Source: Desulfocapsa sp. (GTDB lineage: Bacteria > Desulfobacterota > Desulfobulbia > Desulfobulbales > Desulfocapsaceae). From it: DNA of 64,000 nucleotides. The position numbers and the translations under genes were made by a program. Under the pieces are notes generated by a model. It did no database searches. It was not told the origin of the DNA and saw only the letters and a list, made by a program, of their open reading frames with translations. Below are positions 1 to 8,401 of this stretch, piece by piece (position 1 is the first letter of the stretch; each line of letters starts with the position of its first letter). The stretch spans positions 1 through 64,000 of the forward strand of contig JAESPV010000081.1 in NCBI GenBank assembly GCA_016765495.1. Reading direction: 5' to 3'.

Positions 1-7
1 CTTCGCC

Positions 8-55
8 CATTCTGACCAACTTGAGTAGCACAAGTACTCATCGTTGCTCAGAATG
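8..55. other. Imperfect hairpin at the left edge
   Basis: CATTCTGA (8-15) pairs with TCAGAATG (48-55), and GAGTA (23-27) pairs with TACTC (35-39) around a short loop. It lies upstream of the gene starting at 162. It may be a terminator or regulatory hairpin of a gene left of the window. There is no T-run, so the role is unknown. Confidence 0.4.
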
Positions 56-161
56 AACGAATATGAGGCACTTCTGAACAGTTACAACTCAGAGGTTAGG
101 GTAATATCCTGCCCTGCTGAATAGTTACCATTATTCTATTACACTCTACAAACAGGACACT

Positions 162-752
162 ATGGCTGAGATACGAAGTACACTTGATATGGTTATGGAA
201 CGTGCAGCACGAATGGCTGCACGCGCTGAAGATATTCCCGCAGACAAAGAAATCGAACAACAGGGAATGCGTCTTATTGCTGACTTCTTAAGTGGTAAAC
301 AATCGGGACTGACAGAGATTTTGAAGCAGGAGACACCGGAAAAGCAAATGGCTCTGCGTCGGGGAATGGCAAAGGCATTGGTTCGAAACATTGTCATTCC
401 ACGGGATGATATGCTGATGAATAACAGTGCAGTAGCCCTTAGCGGACTCCTTGATCTTTCCGGAGAAACAGGCGGTGAAGTGGAATCTGTCTGCGCCGAG
501 CTGACACAACTCTTAGAGCAGTACGGTCAGCATAAAGAACAGATGAAAAGTCAGCTTGAAGATACAATCCGGGCGCAGTTAGCCCAGCAGCTCCAGGAGC
601 AGACAGGCCAGGATCCCGATTCCAGTACAATTGACCCGAGCATGCATCCCCAGTATCAGAAAGAGTGGACACAGGCTCAGGCAAATCTGAACGATCAATA
701 TACTCAGGCTTTTAACCAGCGTAAAGAGATCCTTCTGCAACGATTTTGCTGA
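162..752 (+). CDS. Conserved hypothetical helical protein
   Basis: This is a 196-residue soluble protein with no signal peptide or membrane segment. It is rich in Gln, Glu, Ala and Leu; roughly residues 105-150 and 165-195 look strongly helical and possibly coiled-coil. I recognise no catalytic motif and assign no function. The ATG is preceded by AGGAC at a short distance. The stop codon overlaps the ATG of the downstream M24 peptidase (ATGA arrangement), so the two are probably co-translated. A link to protein turnover would be only guilt by association. Confidence 0.75.
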   Translation: MAEIRSTLDMVMERAARMAARAEDIPADKEIEQQGMRLIADFLSGKQSGLTEILKQETPEKQMALRRGMAKALVRNIVIPRDDMLMNNSAVALSGLLDLSGETGGEVESVCAELTQLLEQYGQHKEQMKSQLEDTIRAQLAQQLQEQTGQDPDSSTIDPSMHPQYQKEWTQAQANLNDQYTQAFNQRKEILLQRFC

Positions 753-1852
753 TGAGTATTGCAAAACGTATCAAGAAAATCCAGGCCGGACTACGCAGAA
801 AGAAAATTGATGCCATCCTCATCACTCAGCCCCATAATCGTCGCTACTTAAGTGGGTATTCTGCCCCTGACCACGATATTAGCGAAAGTTCAGGGGTCTT
901 ATTAATCCCTGCGCGTCGTTCCCCATTTTTACTTACTGATTTCCGCTTTAAAATCCAGGCTGAGCAGGAAGTTGAAAATATGGCAGTCATGCTTTACCCA
1001 AAAGGATTGTTAGCGCTGCTGGAAGTACTGCTTCCAGATCTTGGCATCCAATCTCTAGCCTTTGAAAGCCATTACACCTTGCATTCTGTAGCCGAAAAAA
1101 TGTGGTCCCTGGGAGAGAAGCTCTCCATCAAGCTTACTCCGGTTCATGGCCTGGTGGAAAAAATGCGTGTTATTAAGGATGAGTCAGAAATTGATAAACT
1201 GCGAAGCTCAGTGCATCTTAATGAGGAAGTTTTTCAGGAAGTCTATCCAACAATTTCCCAGGATCAGACCGAAATTGACATTGCACTTGCGCTTGAAGCC
1301 ACCATGCGTAAAAAAGGCGCCGAATCACCAAGTTTTGACACCATCACAGCCACAGGAAAACGGAGCGCCCTGCCCCATGCTGTACCCGGTCTTGTAAAAA
1401 TCCAAAAAGATCAACCACTGATGATTGATATGGGATTAATCCTTGACGGGTACTGCTCCGATATGACCAGAACTTTTATTCCGGGAAAAGCGGATGAAAG
1501 GTTCCTGAAAATCCATCGCCTCGTTCGTAAAGCCCAACTTGCAGCTACCAAAAAAATCCGTGCCGGAATCAGTGCAGCGGCAATAGATAAAGTTGCCAGA
1601 CAAACCATTAGCGATGGCGGTTATGGCAAATACTTCGGGCATGCTCTTGGTCACGGTGTGGGCCTTGCTGTACATGAAGAACCTCGCCTTTCATCACGCA
1701 ACCGGAAACACCTGCAAGCTGGAATGATTGTTACCGTCGAGCCGGGGATTTACCTGCCGGACTGGGGTGGAGTCCGTCTTGAAAATATGGTTGTTGTCCG
1801 TGAAGATGGGTGTGAAGTTCTCAATCAGGATACAACCTGGCTGGATATCTAG
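752..1852 (+). CDS. Xaa-Pro aminopeptidase-like M24 metallopeptidase
   Basis: This cytoplasmic peptidase of the pita-bread (M24B) fold is predicted to remove an N-terminal residue preceding proline. Residues 1-130 form a creatinase-type N-terminal domain. The catalytic domain follows, with the five expected metal ligands at about D226, D237 (in CSDMTRT), H301 (in GHALGHG), E330 (in TVEPGIY) and E344 (in RLEN). Length (366 residues) is normal for the short PepQ/YpdF-like members. I chose ATG 752, which overlaps the preceding stop, over an in-frame TTG two codons earlier. Whether it acts on Xaa-Pro dipeptides or longer peptides cannot be told from sequence. Confidence 0.9.
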   Translation: MSIAKRIKKIQAGLRRKKIDAILITQPHNRRYLSGYSAPDHDISESSGVLLIPARRSPFLLTDFRFKIQAEQEVENMAVMLYPKGLLALLEVLLPDLGIQSLAFESHYTLHSVAEKMWSLGEKLSIKLTPVHGLVEKMRVIKDESEIDKLRSSVHLNEEVFQEVYPTISQDQTEIDIALALEATMRKKGAESPSFDTITATGKRSALPHAVPGLVKIQKDQPLMIDMGLILDGYCSDMTRTFIPGKADERFLKIHRLVRKAQLAATKKIRAGISAAAIDKVARQTISDGGYGKYFGHALGHGVGLAVHEEPRLSSRNRKHLQAGMIVTVEPGIYLPDWGGVRLENMVVVREDGCEVLNQDTTWLDI

Positions 1853-2019
1853 CTCTGCTCCCAACAGACTCTCCTGTGCAGTTGAAAAAACGAACGAACA
1901 TAGTATATATGGGCAGGTTATTTTAACTAATAGTGAAAGAAGCTCGCCATCAGCCATTGCTGCTGACTATTTATGATGGCGTCGTAAAATATTCCCCTTA
2001 ATCACCCACTGAACAAACT

Positions 2020-2352
2020 ATGCGTAAATTCGTTATTGATGATCTTTCCCCCATGGAGCGGGACAACATAGACTCGTACTTGAAACGTCATTTAAAAATG
2101 GGTCCCATGATCGGGATCTACTGGATTGTGTTACCCGATGAGATTTTATCAGACAAGCAGAAAGACCACACAGATTGCGCTCCCTTTTATTTTGGCGTAG
2201 AAGTAGAAAAAGACTCAGTCTGTTTTGAACTGCTGGTTCGCAGCAATGCACATCTGCATTGTGACTGTATTGCCCATGCCACATCTGAACAACGTCAGTA
2301 TGTACTCGACTTTCTGGATACCATGCTTGATGAGGAACTGATTCGTTCCTGA
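2020..2352 (+). CDS. Conserved hypothetical protein, 110 aa
   Basis: This small soluble protein has an acidic C-terminus. It contains a short HCDC motif (around residues 85-88) and two further Cys, but no recognisable zinc ribbon. No domain was recognised. It lies in the same direction as the peptidase upstream and aconitase 50 bp downstream. No good Shine-Dalgarno is visible before the ATG, so the start is less certain. Coding character and isolation from other frames support a real gene; function is unknown. Confidence 0.6.
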   Translation: MRKFVIDDLSPMERDNIDSYLKRHLKMGPMIGIYWIVLPDEILSDKQKDHTDCAPFYFGVEVEKDSVCFELLVRSNAHLHCDCIAHATSEQRQYVLDFLDTMLDEELIRS

Positions 2353-2404
2353 AAGATACAACCATCCCCACACATAACTTATTGATTATATTTACGGAGA
2401 ATCC

Positions 2405-4672
2405 ATGAACACTTCGGTTGATTCCACCCCCGCTTTTATTGAAGCCACATATAAAAAGATGGATGCAAACATTGCAATTGTCAAAGAGCGACTTCGTCGT
2501 TCACTCACCTACGGAGAAAAGATCCTCTACGGTCATCTTGATAATGCAGCCGATGCGGAACTCGTTGCCGGCAGTTCATACATCAAAACCAGACCTGATC
2601 GCATTGCCCTCCAGGATGCAACGGCACAAATGGCTGTTCTCCAGTTTATGCTGGCTGACAAGGATTACGCTGCGGTACCTGTAACGGTTCATTGCGATCA
2701 TCTTATCCGTGCCCAAAAAGGTGCGATAAGCGATCTAAATATTGCTCTTACCGAAAATAAGGAAGTGTATGATTTCCTCTCCTCAGCATCCCAGCGTTAT
2801 GGCTTTGGCTGCTGGCTACCGGGAGCTGGGATTATCCATCAGGTACTTATTGAACAGTACGGTTTCCCGGGACTCATGATGCTTGGAACTGACTCCCACA
2901 CTCCACATGCCGGCGGTCTTGGAGCCTTCGCATCGGGTGTTGGCGGTGCTGACGCCGTGGATGTCATGGTTGGCCTCCCTTGGGAAGTACTGCATCCAAA
3001 ATTCATTGGTGTTCATCTCACGGGTGAACTGCAAGGATGGGCTGCACCAAAGGATGTTATCTTAACTCTCCTTGGAAAACTTGGTTGTTCCGGTGGAACC
3101 AACCGTGTCTTTGAATATTTTGGTTCTGGGACTGACACCATTTCCTGCACAGGAAAAGCCACCATCTGTAATATGGGTGCTGAATTTGGAGCCACCACCT
3201 CCACCTTCCCCTACGATGAACGTATGGCCACATTTATGAAGGCATGCAACCGTGCAGATGCAGCCGCCATGGCAGATAAATATGCGCATCTGTTACGTGC
3301 TGATGATGACGTCCTGAAAAACCCTGAAAACTATTTTGACCAGGTTATTGAACTTGATCTTTCCACTCTGGAACCCCATCTGGTTGGCCCCCACTCGCCT
3401 GATCGGGCTTCAACTGTTGCTAACATGGCTCAGTATGTAAAAGATGGTAATCATCCTGAGAATGTCACCTATGCACTTGTCGGATCATGCACAAACTCTT
3501 CCTATGAAGATATGGGCAGAATTGCAGCCATGGCCGAGCAAATTGCTGACAAAGGTGTAAAACTCAAGATCCCCATGCTTCTTACTCCAGGCTCCGAACA
3601 GGTTCGAGCCACAATTGAACGGGATGGTCAACTTGCGAAATTGGAAGCCATTGGTGCCACACTGCTTGCAAACGCCTGTGGCCCCTGTATCGGACAGTGG
3701 AACCGTGAAGGGATTGAGGAAGGATTCCCGAACTCCATCGTTACCTCGTATAATCGAAATTTTCCCAAACGAAATGATGGAAATTCCGGAACCAGTGGTT
3801 TTATCGGCAGCCCCGAGACCTGTCTTGCCTATGCCATGACCGGCAGCTTCACTGTTAATCCTTTTACTGAAGAATATACAGCAGCAGACGGCTCCACCTT
3901 TACTCTGAGTCCTCCGGGAAAAGTTGCTGAAGTACCCGCTGGAAATCTTGTTCGTGATGAAAGAGGATTCCTTGCTCCAATTGATGACAACACCAGTATC
4001 ACTGTTCAGATTTCCCCTGATTCAGAACGGCTGGCAATTCTCACGCCATTTGATTCCTGGGACGGAAAAGATTACAAAGGATTGCGGCTATTACTGAAAG
4101 CCAAAGGAAAATGTACCACGGATCATATTTCTCCTGCCGGCCCATGGCTGCGTTTTCGGGGCCATCTTGACAATATTTCCGGCAATATGTTTAGTGGAGC
4201 GGTGAATGCCTTTAGCGGCGAGGCTGGCAACGCAAAAAATCAACTGACCGGAGAATCACAGGAATATAACACGATTGCCCGAGCATATACCGCGGCTGGC
4301 GAAAACTGGGTGGTTGTTGGAGATACCAACTATGGAGAGGGCTCCTCACGGGAACATGCAGCCATGTGTCCGCGCCATATGGGCGGAAGAGCTGTGATTA
4401 CCAGATCTTTTGCCAGAATCCATGAAACAAATTTAAAGAAGCAGGGAATCCTGCCACTCACTTTTGCAGATGCTGCTGATTATGATCTTGTTCAGGAGGA
4501 TGACACGATTGATCTTATGGGAGTTGCTGAGATTGCTCCAGGTTCTACTATTACAGCAGGCCTCAACCACGCCGATGGAACAACTTCAACAGTGACACTG
4601 AACCACTCCTTGAACAAAGAACAAATTGACTGGTTCAAGGCAGGATCTGCTTTAAATTTTTTAAGGGGATGA
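2405..4672 (+). CDS. Aconitate hydratase
   Basis: This enzyme interconverts citrate and isocitrate through cis-aconitate in the cytoplasm, using a 4Fe-4S cluster. At 755 residues it matches the mitochondrial-type monomeric aconitase (catalytic domain first, swivel domain last) rather than the longer AcnA. The three cluster cysteines are visible: C362 in GSCTNSSYEDM, and C425 and C428 in ACGPCIGQW. The swivel-domain signature YGEGSSREHAA is near the C-terminus. The ATG follows a TACGGAGAATCC ribosome-binding region. It probably serves a complete or biosynthetic TCA branch. A strong terminator 37 bases after the stop ends this transcription unit. Confidence 0.95.
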   Translation: MNTSVDSTPAFIEATYKKMDANIAIVKERLRRSLTYGEKILYGHLDNAADAELVAGSSYIKTRPDRIALQDATAQMAVLQFMLADKDYAAVPVTVHCDHLIRAQKGAISDLNIALTENKEVYDFLSSASQRYGFGCWLPGAGIIHQVLIEQYGFPGLMMLGTDSHTPHAGGLGAFASGVGGADAVDVMVGLPWEVLHPKFIGVHLTGELQGWAAPKDVILTLLGKLGCSGGTNRVFEYFGSGTDTISCTGKATICNMGAEFGATTSTFPYDERMATFMKACNRADAAAMADKYAHLLRADDDVLKNPENYFDQVIELDLSTLEPHLVGPHSPDRASTVANMAQYVKDGNHPENVTYALVGSCTNSSYEDMGRIAAMAEQIADKGVKLKIPMLLTPGSEQVRATIERDGQLAKLEAIGATLLANACGPCIGQWNREGIEEGFPNSIVTSYNRNFPKRNDGNSGTSGFIGSPETCLAYAMTGSFTVNPFTEEYTAADGSTFTLSPPGKVAEVPAGNLVRDERGFLAPIDDNTSITVQISPDSERLAILTPFDSWDGKDYKGLRLLLKAKGKCTTDHISPAGPWLRFRGHLDNISGNMFSGAVNAFSGEAGNAKNQLTGESQEYNTIARAYTAAGENWVVVGDTNYGEGSSREHAAMCPRHMGGRAVITRSFARIHETNLKKQGILPLTFADAADYDLVQEDDTIDLMGVAEIAPGSTITAGLNHADGTTSTVTLNHSLNKEQIDWFKAGSALNFLRG

Positions 4673-4708
4673 TGCTTTTGTTTTTTGCAAATAGAGCAGA
4701 CAAAAAAA

Positions 4709-4738
4709 GCCGGTGGAATAACTCCACCGGCTTTTTTT
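4709..4738. terminator. Bidirectional intrinsic terminator between aconitase and the oxygen-defence operon
   Basis: GCCGGTGGA (4709-4717) and TCCACCGGC (4723-4731) form a perfect 9-bp stem with a five-base loop. A seven-base A run lies before it and a T run after it, so it can terminate both the + strand aconitase transcript and the convergent - strand operon. Confidence 0.92.
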
Positions 4739-4765
4739 ATTTTAATTATTTTTGGCTTCTTTAGA

Positions 4766-5089
4766 TCACTCGGCACATTCCATAGGCCTACCACAACACA
4801 CAGGCACAGCATCGCCACCCTTCAACGCCATATACTTATTACAGGTTGTACAGATAACGGTACACTCCTCAACTGCCTTATCTTCAGTATATTGAGTGGT
4901 TGCTGAAACACCTTCTATATGAAACCTTGCAAGATTCTGTTTAGAAGGAACATACTCACCAATGGCTACCATACGCTTATTAGTAGCAGCACAATCAACC
5001 ACAACCCTCCACAGGGTCTCCATGGAAGCAGTTTCCTGCTCATTCTCAGGTACAAATTCAACTACATTTTTATCTATTTGGATTTTCAT
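4766..5089 (-). CDS. Small protein with C-terminal desulforedoxin-like Cys4 site
   Basis: This is a 107-residue soluble protein, the last gene of the oxygen-defence operon. The C-terminal 35 residues carry CTTC, then about 17 residues, then CCGRPM. That is the CxxC/CCGxPM spacing of the rubredoxin-like FeS4 site of desulforedoxin and of the desulfoferrodoxin N-domain. The N-terminal 70 residues are not recognised. I chose ATG 5089 because AGGAG lies just upstream; a longer frame starting 22 codons earlier has no such site. A small electron carrier or iron-binding partner of ROO is plausible; this is inference from the motif and position. Confidence 0.75.
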   Translation of the reverse strand: MKIQIDKNVVEFVPENEQETASMETLWRVVVDCAATNKRMVAIGEYVPSKQNLARFHIEGVSATTQYTEDKAVEECTVICTTCNKYMALKGGDAVPVCCGRPMECAE

Positions 5090-5179
5090 AACTACTCCTC
5101 GCAGATTGATTGGCACTTCAGAAATTCTTTTCATCTTTTTTGCAAAGAATCTCATGAAGTGCCTATATTGGCCGATATG

Positions 5180-6379
5180 CTATTCGCCAGCGCGTTCCTT
5201 TATTGCCTTTCCTACTTTTCGGCCAAGCTCCACACACTGAACATAATCAGCATCTTCAGGCACATACTTGACCTTAAGTCCGTCATCAATAATATCAAAC
5301 TTCATCTCAGTCATTGCGGTATTAAGCAGCTTCACAGCCTCTCCAGACCAACCAAAAGACCCAAATGCTGCACCCACTTTACCCAGAGGACGAAGACCGC
5401 GCATATACATGAGGAATCCTGCCATCCGGGGAAGCAGACCATTATTTAATGTGGGACAACCAAGAACGATAGCACTTGCGTTCAGTACTTCACGCATAAC
5501 ATCGCTGCGATGATTGTACCGAAGATTGAGAAGCTGGTAAGAAATGCCTTCATCCTGTAATCCGGCGCCAACCCGTTTGGCCATTTCTTCAGTGGAATGC
5601 CACATGGTATCGTAAATGACAAGAGCCTTACCATCACTTTTTCCCTGGCTCCATTTATCATAAGCCTCAATAACCATACCAGGATTTGTACGCCAGATAA
5701 CACCATGATCAGGAGCAATCATCTTGATCTGCAGATTCATTTCCTTAACCTTGGCAATCAGTTTCTTGACCAGTGGTGAGTAGAGAGTAAGGATATTTGC
5801 ATAATATTTTGTGACTTCTTCCATAAGGATCGCTTGGTCAACTTCATCATCAAAGCGCTCACTGGTTCCAAGATGCTCACCAAAAGCATCGGAAGAAAAA
5901 AGAATCTGATCTTCCACAAGATAGGTAAACATGGAATCGGGCCAATGCAGCATCCGTGTTTCAAGGAAGGAAAGAGTCTTTTCTCCAAGGCTGACATCCT
6001 CGCCCGGCTTGGCAATCTGATAGGGCCAGTCTTCACGATGAAAATGCTGAAGCAGAGCCTTCTCACCCATCTTTGAACAGATAATTTTTTCAGGCTTAAT
6101 CAACTCGACCATATCCGGTAAACTTCCGGAATGATCCATCTCCACATGGTTCACCACAATATAATCAATCTTTTCAGGATCAACGATCTCTTTAATCCTG
6201 GCGAGCATGTCACCTTTCAGTCCTTTCTTGACGGTGTCAATAAGAGTGATTTTCTCATCCATGATAAGAAAAGCGTTATAAGTAGTTCCTCTGTTTGTGG
6301 AATACCCGTGAAAATCACGAACATCCCAATCCACAGCACCGACCCAATAAACATTTTCGGTAAGTTTAACTGGATTCAT
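5180..6379 (-). CDS. roo: Rubredoxin-oxygen oxidoreductase (flavodiiron protein)
   Basis: This cytoplasmic enzyme reduces O2 to water, and in some members NO to N2O, with electrons from rubredoxin. The N-terminal metallo-beta-lactamase-like diiron domain (about residues 1-245) shows H78-x-E80-x-D82-H83 and the later His and Asp ligands (MLHWPDS, FSSDAFGEH). The C-terminal flavodoxin domain (about 250-399) starts at ALVIYDTMWHSTEEMA and binds FMN. Length (399) is standard for the two-domain class, with no fused rubredoxin. The start is fixed by GAAGGAGG upstream. A tandem rubredoxin two genes upstream is the likely electron donor. Confidence 0.95.
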   Translation of the reverse strand: MNPVKLTENVYWVGAVDWDVRDFHGYSTNRGTTYNAFLIMDEKITLIDTVKKGLKGDMLARIKEIVDPEKIDYIVVNHVEMDHSGSLPDMVELIKPEKIICSKMGEKALLQHFHREDWPYQIAKPGEDVSLGEKTLSFLETRMLHWPDSMFTYLVEDQILFSSDAFGEHLGTSERFDDEVDQAILMEEVTKYYANILTLYSPLVKKLIAKVKEMNLQIKMIAPDHGVIWRTNPGMVIEAYDKWSQGKSDGKALVIYDTMWHSTEEMAKRVGAGLQDEGISYQLLNLRYNHRSDVMREVLNASAIVLGCPTLNNGLLPRMAGFLMYMRGLRPLGKVGAAFGSFGWSGEAVKLLNTAMTEMKFDIIDDGLKVKYVPEDADYVQCVELGRKVGKAIKERAGE

Positions 6380-6405
6380 TGCTAGTTTCCTCCTTCGGAA
6401 AAAAA

Positions 6406-6753
6406 TTAAAAATTTAAAACTTCAAAACCGTTTTCAATATATTTCGCCATTCCTGGATGACCTGACATGTCATCCAGCATGGGAATGCCTGTTTTTACAA
6501 CCTGTTCAAAAACCTGCATTTTCATAGAGCAGGCCTTACACACTCCCTCAATCAAGCCAGCATCTTTTGCCTGATTAAAAAGGCCGTGAAGAAAATGCTC
6601 CTGCTTGATAATCTCAGGAATTAAGGTAGTTGCCTCACCTTCTATTATAATTTTACATTCATGCCCTGCATCTTTCATTTCCAGTCCATTTAAAAGGACA
6701 TGGATAAAGCACATGGGCTGCCCTTGGAAAGCCACAAGCAAAATCTTCTTCAT
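6406..6753 (-). CDS. DsrE-family protein
   Basis: This small cytoplasmic protein (115 residues) has the DsrE/DsrF-like fold. The N-terminal beta strand MKKILLVAFQG is followed by a glycine- and leucine-rich helix, and the CKAC motif (about residues 71-74) sits where DsrE-type sulfur carriers hold their active cysteine. Relatives bind persulfide or transfer sulfur. It sits between the tandem rubredoxin and ROO in a tightly spaced operon, so a role in redox or sulfur handling under oxidative stress is plausible. The exact substrate is unknown. Confidence 0.8.
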   Translation of the reverse strand: MKKILLVAFQGQPMCFIHVLLNGLEMKDAGHECKIIIEGEATTLIPEIIKQEHFLHGLFNQAKDAGLIEGVCKACSMKMQVFEQVVKTGIPMLDDMSGHPGMAKYIENGFEVLNF

Positions 6754-6875
6754 ACCTATACCTGTTTTTCAAGAATTTTCAAAGAGGTAACACCAAACTC
6801 GAACTTGCGTGTGATGGCTGAGCATGGCTAAAGACAGGGACTGCCATGATGGCAGCCCCGCACAAATCGATTCGT

Positions 6876-7316
6876 TTATATTTCGCTGAAATCTTCCTTC
6901 CCTGCACCACAGACAGGACATTCATAATCGTCGGGGAGATCGTCAAAAGATGTCCCTGGAGGAATATCAAAGGCATCATCTCCCACAGCAGGGTCATACA
7001 CATATCCACAGATATCACATCTATATTTCTTCATACCGTTTTCTGCTCCTTTTATTTCAGTTTCAGTTTCAGTTTCAGTTTCAGTTTCAGTTTCAACGAC
7101 AGAGGTCGCTGCATTTTCAGCACTAACAGAACCAGGCCCCGCCAGAGGTTTGAACGCTTTTACAGTTGCGCCGCACACTGGACACTTCCATCCATCAGGA
7201 AGATCTTTAAACTGTGTTCCTTTTTTAATTTTCCCTTTACGATCCCCTCTATCCGGATCATAAATATAGCCGCAATTCATTGTTTGACACTGATACATTT
7301 CTTCTGGTGACGACAT
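6876..7316 (-). CDS. Tandem (two-domain) rubredoxin
   Basis: This is an electron-transfer protein carrying two FeS4 rubredoxin domains. Domain 1 (about residues 8-62) has an unusual CQTMNC spacing (CxxxxC) with the second pair CPVC. Domain 2 (about 95-146) is canonical, with CDIC and CPVC. The linker is a Glu-Thr repeat of six units encoded by a hexanucleotide microsatellite. Domain 2 begins at a Met codon with its own AAAGGAG site 11 bases upstream inside the reading frame, so a free 52-residue rubredoxin may also be made. The full-length start has AGAGGAG upstream. Probable partners are ROO and the rubrerythrin in the same operon. Confidence 0.92.
   Translation of the reverse strand: MSSPEEMYQCQTMNCGYIYDPDRGDRKGKIKKGTQFKDLPDGWKCPVCGATVKAFKPLAGPGSVSAENAATSVVETETETETETETEIKGAENGMKKYRCDICGYVYDPAVGDDAFDIPPGTSFDDLPDDYECPVCGAGKEDFSEI
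7032..7052 (-). promoter_or_regulatory. Internal Shine-Dalgarno and start for the second rubredoxin domain
   Basis: On the - strand AAAGGAG (7052-7046) lies 11 bases before an in-frame ATG (7034-7032) that begins [10 protein letters not shown]. Here it is read through as the linker peptide KGAENG. It may allow a separate 52-residue rubredoxin (6876-7034). Confidence 0.55.
7055..7095. repeat. Hexanucleotide microsatellite (TTTCAG)x6 plus partial unit
   Basis: There are six perfect TTTCAG units followed by TTTCA. Because the unit is six bases, gain or loss of copies keeps the rubredoxin frame and only changes the length of the Glu-Thr linker. Confidence 0.97.
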
Positions 7317-7349
7317 TTCCCAGCTCCTCTAAATTTATCTGTATTGCTA

Positions 7350-7576
7350 TTAAGGCTTCCAAAGCCCATGGAGATTGCAACGAGTCCGTGCGCCTACTGA
7401 ATCTGCAGACACTGTAACGCTGCCCCCGGTGTATCGCAAGGATTTAGGAATTTTTTGTAACAGAAATTACCTGCAATCAGTTCAATCCACTCAATATAAT
7501 GTTCTTTGATCATGGGCGCACCACAGCAACTCATCTCACTGCTTCCTGCGTGGACGATTCCTGCCAACGTTACCAC
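7350..7576 (-). pseudogene. Desulfoferrodoxin (superoxide reductase) remnant
   Basis: The frame contains HAGSSEMSCCGAPM, like the second half of a desulfoferrodoxin N-domain. It runs directly into EHYIEWIELIAG and YKKFLNP, which are hallmarks of the superoxide reductase core. The intervening region with two His ligands is missing, as is the first CxxC pair. The frame then hits TAG at 7396-7394. In the +1 frame the C-terminal signature CNLHGLWK is present and ends at TAA (7352-7350). One extra G in the GGGGG run near 7424-7428 would rejoin the frames. So there is an internal deletion plus a frameshift in a gene that once fitted this oxygen-defence operon. Confidence 0.8.
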
Positions 7577-7644
7577 AAATATTATACTTATAAATGACTA
7601 ATTTTTCAGTCATGTTCAATTCATTATTGAACTGGAATTCATCT

Positions 7645-7686
7645 GACTCTTCTGGAGCACCCTGTTTCCGGTGGTCCAGAAGAGTC
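7645..7686. terminator. Long hairpin downstream of the peroxiredoxin gene
   Basis: GACTCTTCTGGA (7645-7656) pairs perfectly with TCCAGAAGAGTC (7675-7686), and CACC pairs with GGTG inside, with one G-G mismatch. There is no clear T-run on either strand, so it may attenuate, process or stabilise the operon transcript rather than end it. Confidence 0.5.
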
Positions 7687-7713
7687 TCAAAAACCCTTAC
7701 TGGCTATAATTCT

Positions 7714-7766
7714 TTGAGGAACGAGAACGAAATAAGGTGTTCAAGTTATTTCGTCTACGTTCTCAA
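7714..7766. repeat. Palindromic intergenic repeat, copy C
   Basis: The left end TTGAGGAACG with inner ACGAAATAAGG is matched in inverted orientation by ACGAAATAACTTGAACAC and the right end CGTTCTCAA. It is a short member of the family seen at 31548, 44108 and 60602. Its right end contains the stop codon of the peroxiredoxin gene. Confidence 0.7.
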
Positions 7767-8356
7767 GCCATATGGTCAGTCAGATATTTCGCCACACCTT
7801 CTGCAGTCGGAACCATGGCGTCATCACCTTGAATCCAGTTGGCTGGACAAACTTCACCATGCTCCTCTGTGAACTGAATGGCATCGAGCATACGCATGGC
7901 CTCTGAAACACTCCTGCCAAGAGGAAGATCATTAACTACCTGATGACGAATAACACCTTCTTTATCAATCAGATATAGACCACGAAGGGCAATCCCAATG
8001 TCCAGCAACACGCCATATTTTTTAGAGATAGACTTATCCAGATCAGCAACCAGAGGAAACTGGATCGGACCAATACCGCCATCATTTATCGCAGTATTTT
8101 TCCAGGCAAGATGACTGAAATGAGAATCAATAGAAATGCCCACAATCTCACAATTCTTCTCTTTGAACTGTTCCACAGCAGAGTTAAAGGCAAGGATCTC
8201 AGAAGGACAAACAAAGGTGAAGTCCAAAGGGTAAAAAAACAGCAAAACATGTTTTCCGCGCAAATTGGAGAGCTTAAACTCCTCATTAAAGGTGTTATCA
8301 GGCATAACTGCGATTGCGGTAAAGTCAGGGGCTTCATTGGTTACTAATGGTTTCAT
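7763..8356 (-). CDS. 2-Cys peroxiredoxin (AhpC/TSA family)
   Basis: This protein reduces hydrogen peroxide and organic peroxides in the cytoplasm. The peroxidatic cysteine C50 lies in DFTFVCPSE and the resolving cysteine C170 in GEVCPANW, giving a typical 2-Cys arrangement. Length (197 residues) is standard. The ATG follows GTGGAGACC. No AhpF or thioredoxin reductase is adjacent, so the reductant may come from thioredoxin or the rubredoxin system. The stop codon is embedded in an intergenic repeat element, which suggests that the element inserted at or reshaped the gene end. Confidence 0.95.
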   Translation of the reverse strand: MKPLVTNEAPDFTAIAVMPDNTFNEEFKLSNLRGKHVLLFFYPLDFTFVCPSEILAFNSAVEQFKEKNCEIVGISIDSHFSHLAWKNTAINDGGIGPIQFPLVADLDKSISKKYGVLLDIGIALRGLYLIDKEGVIRHQVVNDLPLGRSVSEAMRMLDAIQFTEEHGEVCPANWIQGDDAMVPTAEGVAKYLTDHMA

Positions 8357-8401
8357 GTCAGGTCTCCACTACTTTTTAGTATAGTTTTTATTTTTTCTTA
8401 C

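Noticed and set aside
4919-5449. 176-residue open frame on the + strand
   Set aside because: It runs antisense to the desulforedoxin-like gene and the end of roo, has no family features, and its amino acid composition is that of a shadow frame.
7394-7396. TAG in the desulfoferrodoxin remnant as pyrrolysine or readthrough
   Set aside because: Homology beyond the TAG continues in a different frame (CNLHGLWK in +1), which fits a frameshift, not a recoded stop.
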